Positions 17,356 to 27,264 of a DNA stretch of 64,000 nt are shown piece after piece. The translations under genes were made by a program, and so were the position numbers. Each line of letters opens with the position of its first letter. Positions within the stretch are counted from its first letter, which is position 1. Below the pieces are notes generated by a model. That model was not told the origin of the DNA, searched no databases, and saw only the letters and a program-made list of their open reading frames with translations. The stretch is from Tillandsia leiboldiana (lineage: Eukaryota > Streptophyta > Magnoliopsida > Poales > Bromeliaceae): contig CM055075.1 of the NCBI GenBank assembly GCA_029204045.2, forward strand, positions 20,890,491 through 20,954,490, written 5' to 3'.

Positions 17356-20250
17356 TTATTTCAAGGAAAGCATTCCAATTGCTTTACGCAAATGAATAAA
17401 ACGTTTTTGATCCAAAGGTTTTGTTAAAATATCAGCTAATTGATCTTCAGTTGAAATATATGACAGTTGAAGAGTATTTGATTCAACTAGCTCTCTAAGA
17501 AAATGATATCTAAGTTCAATGTGTTTTGTTCTAGAGTGCAACACAAGGTTTTTGGAAATGTTTATAGCACTAGTGTTGTCACAAAGAATTGCTACCGAAG
17601 TTGCTGAAATCCGGAAGTCGCTCAACACACTTTTCATCCAAATGAGTTGGGTTGAACAATTACCCGCTGAAATATATTCCGCTTCGGCAGTCGAGAGTGC
17701 AATACAGTTTTGCTTTTTACTATGCCATGCAACAAGGCAATGACCAAGATAAAAACATGCACCACTCGTACTTTTCCGATCATCCACAGATCCTGCCCAA
17801 TCGGCATCTGAGTATCCAATAATATCTAAACTTGTTCCCATAGGATACCAAATTCCGAAATTTATGGTTCCTTTAATGTATCGGATGATCCGTTTCACCG
17901 CTTTCAGGTGAACCTCCTTTGGTGCAGACTGATATCTCGCGCAAATCCCAACACCAAAAGATATATCCGGACGACTAGCCGTGAGGTAAAGTAGACTTCC
18001 AATCATACTCCGATAAAGTTTCTCGTCTACATTCTCACTAAAAGATTCACTTCCTAATCCTTTATTGCTAGTTCCCATTGGAGTTGGAAAATCTTTACAA
18101 TTTTCTAGATCAAACTTTTTGACCAACTCCAAAGCATACTTGGATTGACACAAATGGATGCCTTCGTCACACTGTTTCACTTGCAATCCAAGGAAATAAG
18201 TCAATTCGCCCATCATTGACATCTCAAATTCGCTTTCCATGGTTTCAGCGAATTTAGAAGCATCATTATCCTTCGTTGCTTCAAAAATAATGTCATCGAC
18301 ATAGATTTGCGCAACAATGAAGTTATTTTGATAATGCTTCACAAAGAGAGTCCTGTCAGCTCCCCCTCGAGTATAGCCCTTATCCAATAGGTGCTTTGTT
18401 AGCCTTTCGTACCATGCTCGCGGTGCTTGTTTTAAACCGTAAAGAGCCTTTTTCAAACGAAAAACATGGTTAGGTAGTTTACAGTCCACAAAACCTTTCG
18501 GTTGAGCCACATAAACTTCCTTATTTAAAAACCCATTTAAAAACGCGCTCTTAACGTCCATTTGAAATAATTTTATTTTAAAATGACAAGCTATCGCGAA
18601 TAATATACGAATGGACTCGAGTCTAGCTACAGGGGCGAAAGTTTCATCAAAGTCTATACCTTCTACTTGAGAGTAGCCTTGAGCAACTAAACGTGATTTG
18701 TTCCTGATGATGGTACCATCTTTATTTTTCTTATTCTTGAAAATCCATTTGGTACCTATCACATTGTGTTGCTTTGGAGGCTTCGTTAATTCCCAGACTT
18801 TGTTTCGCTCAAACTGATGGAGCTCTTCCTGCATTGCTTTAATCCAGTAGTCATCCTGAAGAGCTTCATCGATGTTCTTTGGTTCGATCAAGGATACGTA
18901 GCAAGCGAATCCACAAACCAACTGTCTCCGAGTTTTGACTCCTTCTTGTGGGTCTCCAATGATGTTTGATTCAGGATGATCCTTGGAGATTCGTAACGTT
19001 TGTTGTAACGGAGTACTCGGAGGTACATGAGATGATTCCTGCACATCAGATAAACTTGAAGAACCATTTGATGCATCATTAATATTTGAAGTATTATCAT
19101 GAGAAGATGCACTAACAGGAGTATCATCATCAAGAGAGATATCGAGGGTAGATTTTTCAGATGCAGAGTGAAAAGCTTCATCTACTTTAACATTTATAGA
19201 TTCTACAATCGTTTTAGATTTCATGTTAAATACCCGATATGCTCTGCTATTCGTAGAATAACCCAAAAAGATCCCTTCGTCACTTCGAGAATCGAACTTA
19301 CCAAGATTTTCGCGATCACGCAAAATAAAACATCGACTCCCAAAGATACGAAAGTATTTGATATCCGGTTTTCTACTAAACCACAGCTCATATGGTGTAT
19401 TTAAAGTTCCTGGGCGCAAATACACTCGATTAATGACATAGACCACGGTGTTCACAGCTTCAGGCCAAAAATGTAGCGGTAAATTCCGGCTATGAAGCAT
19501 CACACGCGCCATCTCTTGAACAACCCTGTTTTTGCGCTCAACAACACCATTCTGCTGAGGTGTATAGGGTGCTGAGAATTCATGTTTTATGCCGTTGGAA
19601 GTGCAAAAATCAATGAATTTGGAATTAATGAATTCTCCACCTCTATCACTTCTAACACGAATGATCTTTTCATTCTTTTCAATCATAATACGATGGCAAA
19701 TCTCATGAAAAGAATCAAACGTATCAGCTTTCTCTTTTAAAAATGCTACCCATGAAAACCTAGAGAAATCATCAACCAATAAGAAAATATACCATTTACC
19801 ACCCAAAGATGGTTGACGGGTCGGCCCCATTAAATCCATGTGCAGTAATTCCAAGGGCCGTTTGGTACCAACGTGGTTCAGGTTCTTGTGTGCAGCCCTT
19901 GATTGTTTTCCCTTAAGACAACCTCCGCACACAATGTTGTTTTTAAATAAAAGTTTAGGAACCCCCTTAACCACGTCTTTATTTGAAATCTTTGCTAGTT
20001 CTTTAAAATTTATGTGACCTAGTCTTTCATGCCAAAGTGTTTCATTATCCAAAGAAACTAGGTTACATTTTTCTGAAATTTTATTAGGAACAACATAGCA
20101 ATTGTTTTCAGATCTAACCCCTTTTAAAAAGAAGACATGGTCCTTATCAGTTATAACACATTCAACAGATGAAAAGTTAACTGAAAAACCATTGTCGCAA
20201 AGTTGACTTATACTTATGAGGTTAGTCTTAAGGCCATCAACAAATAACAC
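17356..20250 (-). CDS. Copia pol of element B: integrase, RT, RNase H, 964 codons open
   Basis: Order on the minus strand: pre-integrase zinc region LWHERLGH (residue about 70) and CGGC (about 108), integrase catalytic triad in HMDLMG (about 136), RSDRGGEF (about 198) and VVERKNR (about 236), RT with YVDDIIF (about 648), RNase H YSDADWAGS (about 810) and STAEAEY (about 850), ending RKAIGMLSLK. All catalytic motifs look intact. It has no start of its own: it should be continuous with gag-protease, from which it is separated by one extra A in a run near 20250. Confidence 0.9.
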   Translation of the reverse strand: MLFVDGLKTNLISISQLCDNGFSVNFSSVECVITDKDHVFFLKGVRSENNCYVVPNKISEKCNLVSLDNETLWHERLGHINFKELAKISNKDVVKGVPKLLFKNNIVCGGCLKGKQSRAAHKNLNHVGTKRPLELLHMDLMGPTRQPSLGGKWYIFLLVDDFSRFSWVAFLKEKADTFDSFHEICHRIMIEKNEKIIRVRSDRGGEFINSKFIDFCTSNGIKHEFSAPYTPQQNGVVERKNRVVQEMARVMLHSRNLPLHFWPEAVNTVVYVINRVYLRPGTLNTPYELWFSRKPDIKYFRIFGSRCFILRDRENLGKFDSRSDEGIFLGYSTNSRAYRVFNMKSKTIVESINVKVDEAFHSASEKSTLDISLDDDTPVSASSHDNTSNINDASNGSSSLSDVQESSHVPPSTPLQQTLRISKDHPESNIIGDPQEGVKTRRQLVCGFACYVSLIEPKNIDEALQDDYWIKAMQEELHQFERNKVWELTKPPKQHNVIGTKWIFKNKKNKDGTIIRNKSRLVAQGYSQVEGIDFDETFAPVARLESIRILFAIACHFKIKLFQMDVKSAFLNGFLNKEVYVAQPKGFVDCKLPNHVFRLKKALYGLKQAPRAWYERLTKHLLDKGYTRGGADRTLFVKHYQNNFIVAQIYVDDIIFEATKDNDASKFAETMESEFEMSMMGELTYFLGLQVKQCDEGIHLCQSKYALELVKKFDLENCKDFPTPMGTSNKGLGSESFSENVDEKLYRSMIGSLLYLTASRPDISFGVGICARYQSAPKEVHLKAVKRIIRYIKGTINFGIWYPMGTSLDIIGYSDADWAGSVDDRKSTSGACFYLGHCLVAWHSKKQNCIALSTAEAEYISAGNCSTQLIWMKSVLSDFRISATSVAILCDNTSAINISKNLVLHSRTKHIELRYHFLRELVESNTLQLSYISTEDQLADILTKPLDQKRFIHLRKAIGMLSLK

Positions 20251-22474
20251 GTTTTTTCAAAATCGGGCCATCTGGAATAGCTACCGTTCCTTTTCCAACA
20301 ATTTTGGAAGATCGACCGTCTCCGAAAACAACGAGTCCTCCGGAGATTTTCTCAAAGTTTTGAAAACTATTTTTGTCACCGGTCATGTGACGGGAACAAC
20401 CGCTATCCAGATACCAAGACGAATTATCATATGCATGCAAGGAAACATTAGTAACAAGACAAGGAAAGATTTCACCTTTGCGCACACAAAACCTTTTGGA
20501 ATGCGTCGGTAATGGTCGAGAGGTTATTCTCCTAGGTGAAGGCGTCTTGTTAGATCGATTGCTGCTCCTTGATGATGTCGTCTTGTGCGGTGAACTACCA
20601 AGTCTCTTTTCCTTTGTATGATTTGCATTTGATTTCTGAGGAATCACCTTTTTGGTAGTCGCTGCAAGAAATGTCTGAGTTGAGCGTTTGGCTCCTGTCT
20701 TGCAATATCTCCTTATGTGCCCTGAAATACCACAACAAAAACATACCTTTGCGCTTAATGATCCCGAAGAGAAAAAAGTAGGCTTGTTGTCGTTGTTTGT
20801 CGTGAATTCCGGTGTCGGAGGAGGAGATACCGACTGAGGCACAAAAACTGTCCCAACCGAACTAAAATTGTCTTCAGTTCGATTGTATCCGAGGCCGAAC
20901 TTGTTTGTTTGACCAAGACCAAGAAGTTTATCCAACTTACTCCTTCCAGAAGAAAATTTCTTTAAGTCATCCTTTAGTTGGAGAATGGTCTTCGTCATTT
21001 CCAATTTATCTTGTTGGGCCTCGATGTAGAGCTTTGAGAAGTGATCCGCTTTATCCACCAGTTTTGTATGTTCCTTCTCAAAAAGCTCATTGGACTCTTG
21101 AAGGGAAATATTTGCTTTTAACAGATTATCCCTTTCCACTTCAAGATCGGTCGAGAGAGAAGTTACCCTTTTTACTTCTTCTTCGAGATCCTGTAATCTC
21201 CCTCTCAACCCCTTGTTTTGTTTAGCCAGTTTCTTTGAATCCCTCAAAAGTCTGTGGTAGGCTAAAACAAAATCTTCACCTTCCGAATCATCCGATTCAT
21301 TGTCCGTTGCATTCTTTTCAACAGTGGAGTTGGACAGCGAGTCGGATGTACTTGCCATTAAGCACATGAAGGGTGAAGATGTGGACGCGTGGAATGTCGT
21401 TGCGCTTTCTTCTTCATCGATTGAGGATGACTCATTTGACGTTGAGTTGTCATCCCAAGTGACGACTTGCATCGCTTTCTTCTTCGACGGATTCTTAGTT
21501 GGACATTCCGTTGAGATATGGCCGTATCCTCGGCACTTGAAGCATTGGACTTGTCCTTCTGTGCTTTTCTTATCCTTAGAAAAGTTCTCTTGCTTTCTTG
21601 ACTTGTAACTTGAAATACCCTTGCCTTTCTTCGACTTTCCGAAGGATGGAGTTTTACTTGAATTACCCCTTCGAAAGTTGCGGCGAAACTTCCTTGTCAA
21701 GAGAGCGAGCTGTTTCTCAAATTCCTCCATAGATAGGTTCTCGTCATCGTCTGAGGAGGATGAATCCGTGTCTTCTTCCTTTGTTGTTTTCAAAGCATAA
21801 CCTGAAGACTTAGAAGAGGATGCCTTTCCCGAAGAATAGTTAGTAGTAAATGTCATTTCATAAGTTTGTAATGAACCAACTAGTTCTTCTACACGTATTT
21901 CGTCCGGGTGTTTAATAGTTTCAATGGCTGTAACCTTTGGGTGAAATCGTTCAGGAAGAGTTCTTAAGATCTTTCTTACAACCTTAAATTCTGGAATCTT
22001 CTCTCCCAGGTTAGCACATGAGTTTACGATGTCTTGCAATCGTGTATAGTAGTCCGTGAAAGATTCATTTTTTGCCATGAAAATAGAGTCAAATCTGCTC
22101 GTAAGCATTTGCAGCTTTTGAATCTTCATGAGGTTAGTTCCCTCATGTGTAACCTGAAGAACATCCCAGATTTCTTTCGCAGTCTCACATGCCGAGACGC
22201 GAGAGAATTCAGTTTGAGATAAGGCATTAAAAATAGCATTAATTCCCTTGCCATTGTAAGAAGATGAATCTAACTCTTCCTTGGTCCACTTCGACCTAGG
22301 TTTGATGGTGCGAACATCACCAATAATTTCAGTTGGATTAGACCATCCTAATTCAATTGATTGCCACACCCGTTCGTCGATCGAAATTAAAAAGGCTTTC
22401 ATCCGTACTCTCCAGTACGCATAATTTGTTCCATCAAAGAATGGGGGTCTGTTGATGTTTCCACCTTCAACCAT
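20237..22474 (-). CDS. Copia gag and protease of element B, 745 aa
   Basis: Structural Gag followed by aspartic protease. Starts MVEGGNINRPPFFDGTNYAY, just downstream of the primer site. Then the Gag domain (to about 220), first zinc knuckle CFKCRGYGHISTEC (about 310), a coiled-coil segment (about 410-540), second zinc knuckle CFCCGISGHIRRYC (about 577), and RSTQT at 20672-20686, which fits the dynein light chain 8 binding pattern [K/R]xTQT. Protease WYLDSGCSRHMTGD at about 685. Compared with element A, an extra A in a run of six shifts the frame after GPIL, so the ORF ends early and pol is read in another frame. Confidence 0.9.
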   Translation of the reverse strand: MVEGGNINRPPFFDGTNYAYWRVRMKAFLISIDERVWQSIELGWSNPTEIIGDVRTIKPRSKWTKEELDSSSYNGKGINAIFNALSQTEFSRVSACETAKEIWDVLQVTHEGTNLMKIQKLQMLTSRFDSIFMAKNESFTDYYTRLQDIVNSCANLGEKIPEFKVVRKILRTLPERFHPKVTAIETIKHPDEIRVEELVGSLQTYEMTFTTNYSSGKASSSKSSGYALKTTKEEDTDSSSSDDDENLSMEEFEKQLALLTRKFRRNFRRGNSSKTPSFGKSKKGKGISSYKSRKQENFSKDKKSTEGQVQCFKCRGYGHISTECPTKNPSKKKAMQVVTWDDNSTSNESSSIDEEESATTFHASTSSPFMCLMASTSDSLSNSTVEKNATDNESDDSEGEDFVLAYHRLLRDSKKLAKQNKGLRGRLQDLEEEVKRVTSLSTDLEVERDNLLKANISLQESNELFEKEHTKLVDKADHFSKLYIEAQQDKLEMTKTILQLKDDLKKFSSGRSKLDKLLGLGQTNKFGLGYNRTEDNFSSVGTVFVPQSVSPPPTPEFTTNNDNKPTFFSSGSLSAKVCFCCGISGHIRRYCKTGAKRSTQTFLAATTKKVIPQKSNANHTKEKRLGSSPHKTTSSRSSNRSNKTPSPRRITSRPLPTHSKRFCVRKGEIFPCLVTNVSLHAYDNSSWYLDSGCSRHMTGDKNSFQNFEKISGGLVVFGDGRSSKIVGKGTVAIPDGPILKKRVIC

Positions 22475-22493
22475 TGTTTACAACCCTATTCCC

Positions 22494-22505
22494 GCTCTGA
22501 TACCA
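22494..22505 (-). other. Primer binding site, initiator Met tRNA type (element B)
   Basis: TGGTATCAGAGC on the minus strand, two bases inside the 5' LTR end (CCAACA-AG-TGG). This is the usual plant copia primer site for minus-strand DNA synthesis. Confidence 0.93.
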
Positions 22506-22507
22506 CT

Positions 22508-23791
22508 TGTTGGTTATATGTAATAATGGATCTAAATAGGGGAAAAAATACCTAGAGGGGGGTGAATAGGTGTAAACAATAAACACTCAAAAAATCATTG
22601 CGCAATAAAAACCCAATGCGGAAATATAAATGAACACGCAAGATTTTTACGTGGAAAACTCCAAACCGGAGTAAAAAACCACGGGACCGATAACACGGTG
22701 AAATCCACTAGAATTAAACACGTACAAGGTGATATACCGTACTCACAGACGACTCAACCTTTTCCATACGCTCCTAGTTGATCTTCTCCGCTCGCTCCGC
22801 AACGCGTCTCGAATCCACGATCTGCGTCCAACGCCGAATCCACGGCGTCCAACGTCGAGTCCACGACGTCTGACCGAATCCACGGTCTTCACCTAGTAGC
22901 ACGCTTCGAATCCACGAACGTATCTCGCTCCGAATCCACGAGAGCGGTTGCACCTTGAATCCACAAGGCCACGCGAGTCCACGCGCCGATTTTGGGGTAA
23001 ATCGTTGTTTTTGGGTGGTGATGATCCGCCGAATACTTAGATCAAAGATAGATAGGAAATACCATCTAAGTATTCATTAGTTTGATTCAACTCAAGATGT
23101 GAGTATGAAAACCTAGAACCAAACTAATCAATATAGATGAAGAAACATAGAGTAATATCTAATGATTTCCTTTCTTCTCTATATGTGGATCTAGGCCGTA
23201 TAAAAGATGACAGCTTTTAGGTTTAGCGGCTTCTTTTTGGATTAGCCCTAGAAAATGAATCATAGGGTCTATTTATAGGTTAGAAACCCTAGGAAGAAGA
23301 TAAGGATTCAAAAACTGTCGTTTCTGGAAATTTTCACGACGGCGATCCGGATCGGATTAGCTGTGATCCGGATCATCGTAACGAGTCAGCCAATTCCAGA
23401 GAAACAGGGTTCGGGATCCGGATTGTAATCCACGATCCGGATCGTTCATGAATTTCAGCAAATTCCCATGTTCGGGATCCGGATCGAAATGGCTATGATC
23501 CGGATCGGATTTGCCAATGAACAAGTACCCTTCGGGATCCGGATTGGACTGTCTGATCCGGATCCTGAACATGTCCCATGTCCAGTTCTTGATTTTTATG
23601 CGATAAAAAATTCTTCCAAGTGTTTCTACACTACAAGAAGTATTCGAATCACCAAAAATATTTAGTTAAACTTACCTGATCCTTTTGAATTCTTCTTTCT
23701 TGAGATTGAGGTATATGATCCAAACTTCATTCATCTTCAATCTTCAAGACTTAACACTTTCACGAAATGCGCCAAAACAAAATCCTTAACA
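22508..23791 (-). repeat. 5' LTR of element B, 1284 bp
   Basis: Bounded by the primer site and by target duplication AAGAA at 23792. Same parts as the 3' LTR: palindrome array about 23343-23570, TATA at about 23270-23278 and hairpin array 22802-22986. Confidence 0.93.
22802..22986 (-). repeat. Common-loop hairpin array (element B, 5' LTR)
   Basis: Loop words from 22811-22818 to 22975-22982. The ACGCC/GGCGT stem is perfect here. A leader transcribed from this LTR would carry the array upstream of the primer site. Confidence 0.75.
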
Positions 23792-23796
23792 AAGAA
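23792..23796 (+). repeat. Target-site duplication AAGAA, right copy (element B)
   Basis: Matches 12883-12887. After it the extra ORF of element A resumes in frame. Confidence 0.92.
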
Positions 23797-24339
23797 AACA
23801 AAGGATGATTTCGATACGGACTCCGAGACGGAATCGATCGATTGGGATGAGCTTCAAGTTGAAGCAACTACACCCACTGCTTCGAAAGGAAAAGCGCCTG
23901 CAGAAACATCAAAGGCTCCACCTACTGCTGCTGAAAAAGGAAAAGCTCTAATGGAAGAAACTTCTGTGAAAACAAAAAGAAAAAGTGTTGCCCGCAAGAG
24001 AGGGAGTGCTCGAGGAATTTCCATTGAGCAACCAGTTGCTAGCCAGCCTCCTCCACAAGACTTTATCAGATCTGCTAGGATAAAGGATTTTGAGAACAGG
24101 GAATGCATTGGCGAAAGACATGTTAATGTCAAAGCCTTGAAGGAACGTTCTTCGCTATTTGGGACTCTGTATGACCAGACAGGTCTTGCTCCCATTTGCA
24201 ATTTTCCCGAGACCACTGGGTACTGTCTTCACTCAGTCAGGATGTTTTATCAAAATGCTTGCTATCTAGTTGATCAGGAGAGCGGACGTCGCGAATTTCA
24301 AACATTGGTTAAGAATGTTAAGATCAAAGTAACCCCTCA
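23797..24339 (+). pseudogene. Extra ORF of element A, piece 2 of 3 (linker and first part of globular domain)
   Basis: Continues the frame of 12799-12887 with acidic SETESIDWDE, linker and the start of the globular domain (RIKDFENRECIGERHVNVK, then NFPETTGYCLHSVRMFYQNA). It stops at element C inside VTP/QLIG; the rest is at 44701-45508. No stop or frameshift is seen. Confidence 0.87.
24335..24339 (+). repeat. Target-site duplication CCTCA, left copy (element C)
   Basis: CCTCA just before the TGTAGTG terminus of C. The clean right copy is at 44696-44700, after the second copy of the right LTR; at 34748 the same flank reads with errors. Confidence 0.9.
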
Positions 24340-24716
24340 TGTAGTGATCCGGCCTTTCGGGGTATTTTTGACTTACATGTAGTCATTTAAGCCTCTAGGT
24401 GAAATAAAATTATTCGATTCTTAAAAGTTGGCCGGTGTGTGGTGCTAGCATTTTTCTGCGATAGAGCGCGGAAAAAGAAGGCCGACGGTGCGATCGGATC
24501 TGAAATCCGATACCGGGATCTCCCGGAACGGAATTCCTAGTGATACGGTGATTAGTCATGCATCGGAATCCATGCAAAATATCTTGCACCCGTTAGAGAT
24601 AATGTGGGTTATCTCGTAGGGGATAATTAATTGGTTAATTAATTATCCATGAGGGAAAATAGAATTCTCTTACGTACTAATTAAAAAGGAAATTAATTAA
24701 AGATTTAATACGAGCT

Positions 24717-24724
24717 ATATAAGG
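24717..24724 (+). promoter_or_regulatory. TATA box of element C 5' LTR
   Basis: TATATAAG inside GAGCTATATAAGGGATCC, conserved in the other C LTR copies (about 32453 and 42394). It places the GC-rich array in the transcribed leader. Confidence 0.65.
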
Positions 24725-25089
24725 GATCCCGATTATCGGAAAGAAAAGAAAAGAAAGAAATAAAAACCCTAATCGGTGAGAAGAGAAAAAAGAAAAGAAA
24801 AGACGGAACCCAAGCCGGAAGAAAAGGAAAGGAGAAAGAGAAGGAGCCCGATCTTCCCGGACATCGAACCGAAGGCAAGAACACGACCGGACAACCTTCC
24901 CGTCGATCTTCGGTTAGTAAAATAATTGTTATAATTTATTTGGGATTTTTCCGTCGTCCCTTTTGTTGAGTTCTTGGGTTTCTCCGTCGTATCCGTCGCC
25001 GTCACCGTCATCGTCGCCATGCTAGGGCACGGAACGGACGGCGGAGGCGCGTGGTGCCGCTAGGGCATCGCGCGGAGGAGAGTCACGGA

Positions 25090-25600
25090 CGGCACCCATG
25101 CGGACCCGCAACCGCGCGGGCACCGCATGGGCGCCGCGCGGCTACCGCACGGACGGCACCCATGCGGACCCGCAACCGCGCGGGCACCGCATGGGCGCCG
25201 CGCGGCCGCCGCGCGGACCCGCAACCGTGCGGGCACCGCGCGGGCGCCGCGCGGCTGCCGCGCGGGCGGCACCCGCGCGGACCCGCAACCGTGCGGGCAC
25301 CGCGCGGGCGCCGCGCGGCTGCCGCACGGGCAGCACCCGCGCGGACCCGCAACCGCGCGGGCGGCACCCGCGCGGACCCGCAACCGTGCGGGCACCGCGC
25401 GGGCGCCGCGCGGCTGCCGCGCGGGCGGCACCCGCGCGGACCCGCAACCGCGCGGGCACCGCGCGGGCGCCGCGCGGCTGCCGCGCGAGCGGCACCTGCG
25501 CGGACCCGCAACCGCGCGGGCGCCGTGCGGGGCCGCACCCGCGCGGGCACCGCGCGGCCACCGCACGGGCAACACCCGCGCGAGGCACCGCGCCGCGTGG
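25090..25600 (+). repeat. CpG-rich tandem array, 64-bp period (element C 5' LTR)
   Basis: Units containing GCGGACCCGCAACC start at about 25100, 25164, 25213, 25277, 25341, 25372, 25436 and 25500. Spacing is mostly 64 bp, with one 49-bp and one 31-bp step. Units are full of CCGCGCGG-type palindromes in otherwise AT-rich DNA. A 64-bp period is not a multiple of three, so the long open frames across it are not coding. Confidence 0.85.
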
Positions 25601-27051
25601 GCGTCGCCGCGGAGACACGCCGCGCGGTTCCGAACCGCGCGGGGCTCCGGCGGACGACGACGGCGGCGCGGGATTTCCGTTTTCGTCAACCCGGACGATG
25701 TTGGACTTTTCCATCGAAAAGAGTAAATTGGGTCTTTTGTTTTCGGATGTTAGTACACGTTTTTGACTATAGTTATCCTTGCGGACTTTCTTTAGGTCCA
25801 AGTGTGCAGCGGGGGTGCGCGAAGGATTCAGGTGTTCCGATTTCTCTTCAAATAGGTGGGTACAGTTGCGATAAGTGCAACAAGTGCAGTAAGTGCATCT
25901 ATCGTCATTAAAGTGCTATTAATTTATCTAACAAAGTAGATGGACAGTTTAACCTTTCGCATAATTGTATTTCATCTAACAATTGAAGCGGCTACGGTCG
26001 CGGTGCTCACTACACGCCGATCTCGGCAAATCCGTTTCGGATGCTGCACGTACACAGGCGGATTGGCCTCCGCATGGGTGTACTTTTCCGGAGAAGTGGT
26101 CTCTTTTGACCCGTGTACCTCACAACGGGGTGGGTGCCGTGAGGACCTCTTCGCGCCCGCTGAAAATAGCACACCAGCACCATGAAGAGGTTAAAAGCAT
26201 CAAAGAGGTGTTTGCGCACGAGGGGAGACTTTAGTCTCCCCGATAGGGACTCTGGGGTTGGTGCCCAACTTAATTGATAAATCTGGGGTTGGGGCCCAGC
26301 TTAATTATGTGCAGGGTTTTAGCGAAAGGTTCCGGTGTTTTCGGGTTGCTCCTTATTCCTTATTGTTATTAGACATCTACTTTGTTTGTCACCGACATTA
26401 CCCACTCCGTGACAGGTGTTACGAGGTGCGTTAGCCGGGAGGGCGGTGAGACTGCATCGCGAGGACCGTAGTCAGATACTTGGGTTTATTATCTCATTTC
26501 CCTTATGCTTCTTTTAGTTAATTTGCTTGTGGATCGTATTAGCCGTGGACATGTAATACTTAGCGCTGTGGATGAGGTGTACTTTTATGCTCTGATGTTT
26601 TTAGTGATGTTTTCGTACGCGGCACGTTTTCATGACGAACCAAATGATTTCGAAAATGTTTTCTCAAAACGAAGTGCCTTGTGGGCACGGGTCTTGCAAC
26701 CGTTGGTTTTATCCTTTTTAAACACTGATGTCGCTTTAATATTCCGCTTGAAAATAAAACAACAAGGTGTCGAGTGGACACAAGTCTTTTTAAACATTAG
26801 TTAAACTACTGTACTCTGTTTGACGATGTATGTCTATTGTATGGTTGATGGTTGAGGTATGTTGTTGTAAATGAGACGCCGTGCATATACAAAGGAGACT
26901 CTGTCCGTGGGCAGAGATAATTTGTGTATGTGGCGGTCTGGCACGCACCGGGGATGAGGTTTAAGTTACCTTGTTAGGAAGAAAAAAAAATAATACACGC
27001 AATTTTCCGCTTTGATAGACTCAAAAACCCCCGGGGGCGTGACAGATTAAA

Positions 27052-27063
27052 TGGTATCAGAGA
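27052..27063 (+). other. Primer binding site, initiator Met tRNA type (element C)
   Basis: TGGTATCAGAGA, seven bases after the LTR end GTGACA. A leader of about 200 bases to the gag ATG follows, with no gene. Confidence 0.85.
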
Positions 27064-27264
27064 AAACAACCATAACCATAGTAGACGTGATCCACATCCA
27101 CAGTGTAGGGTGCCACAAGCAAATTAGACATGAGATAACCAAGGTATAGGTGCGTAGTACGTGAGAGTACGGGGAAAAGGGGACGTAATGTAGGTGTAAT
27201 CGTAAGACAGGGTGATAGGGTTATAACCTTAGGGTTAACATGGTTTCTTTGTAAATAGCGGACG

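Larger units (their letters stand above)
12888..23791 (-). mobile_element. Copia element B (Sirevirus-like), complete, 10.9 kb
   Basis: Complete element with two LTRs, primer site, gag, pol, extra ORF and polypurine tract, flanked by AAGAA on both sides. The two LTRs differ at about 20 of 1285 positions counted by eye, mostly C/T or G/A transitions, suggesting a fairly recent insertion. It interrupts the extra ORF of element A. One homopolymer-length change splits gag from pol; otherwise both frames are open. Confidence 0.95.
24340..27044 (+). repeat. 5' LTR of element C, 2705 bp
   Basis: TGTAGTGATCC ... GGGGGCGTGACA. It holds a TATATAAG box at 24717-24724, a purine-rich AGAAAAG leader stretch and the CpG-rich array (25090-25600). 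Below the array are about 1.4 kb of non-coding U5-like sequence in which I see no gene. Confidence 0.92.

Noticed and set aside
20237..20262. Programmed ribosomal frameshift at the A run between the gag and pol frames of B.
   Set aside because: The site is after protease rather than at a gag-pol boundary. The needed shift is +1, the heptamer is not in the right phase for -1 slippage, and elements A and D have no such run. A simple one-base insertion or sequencing error explains it.
25051..25911. Long overlapping open frames rich in Arg, Ala, Pro and Gly on both strands (also 32791-33610 and 42689-43405).
   Set aside because: They lie in the 64-bp CpG-rich array of the gypsy LTR. The period is not a multiple of three, frames are open on both strands at once because stop codons are rare in such DNA, and the peptides match no family.
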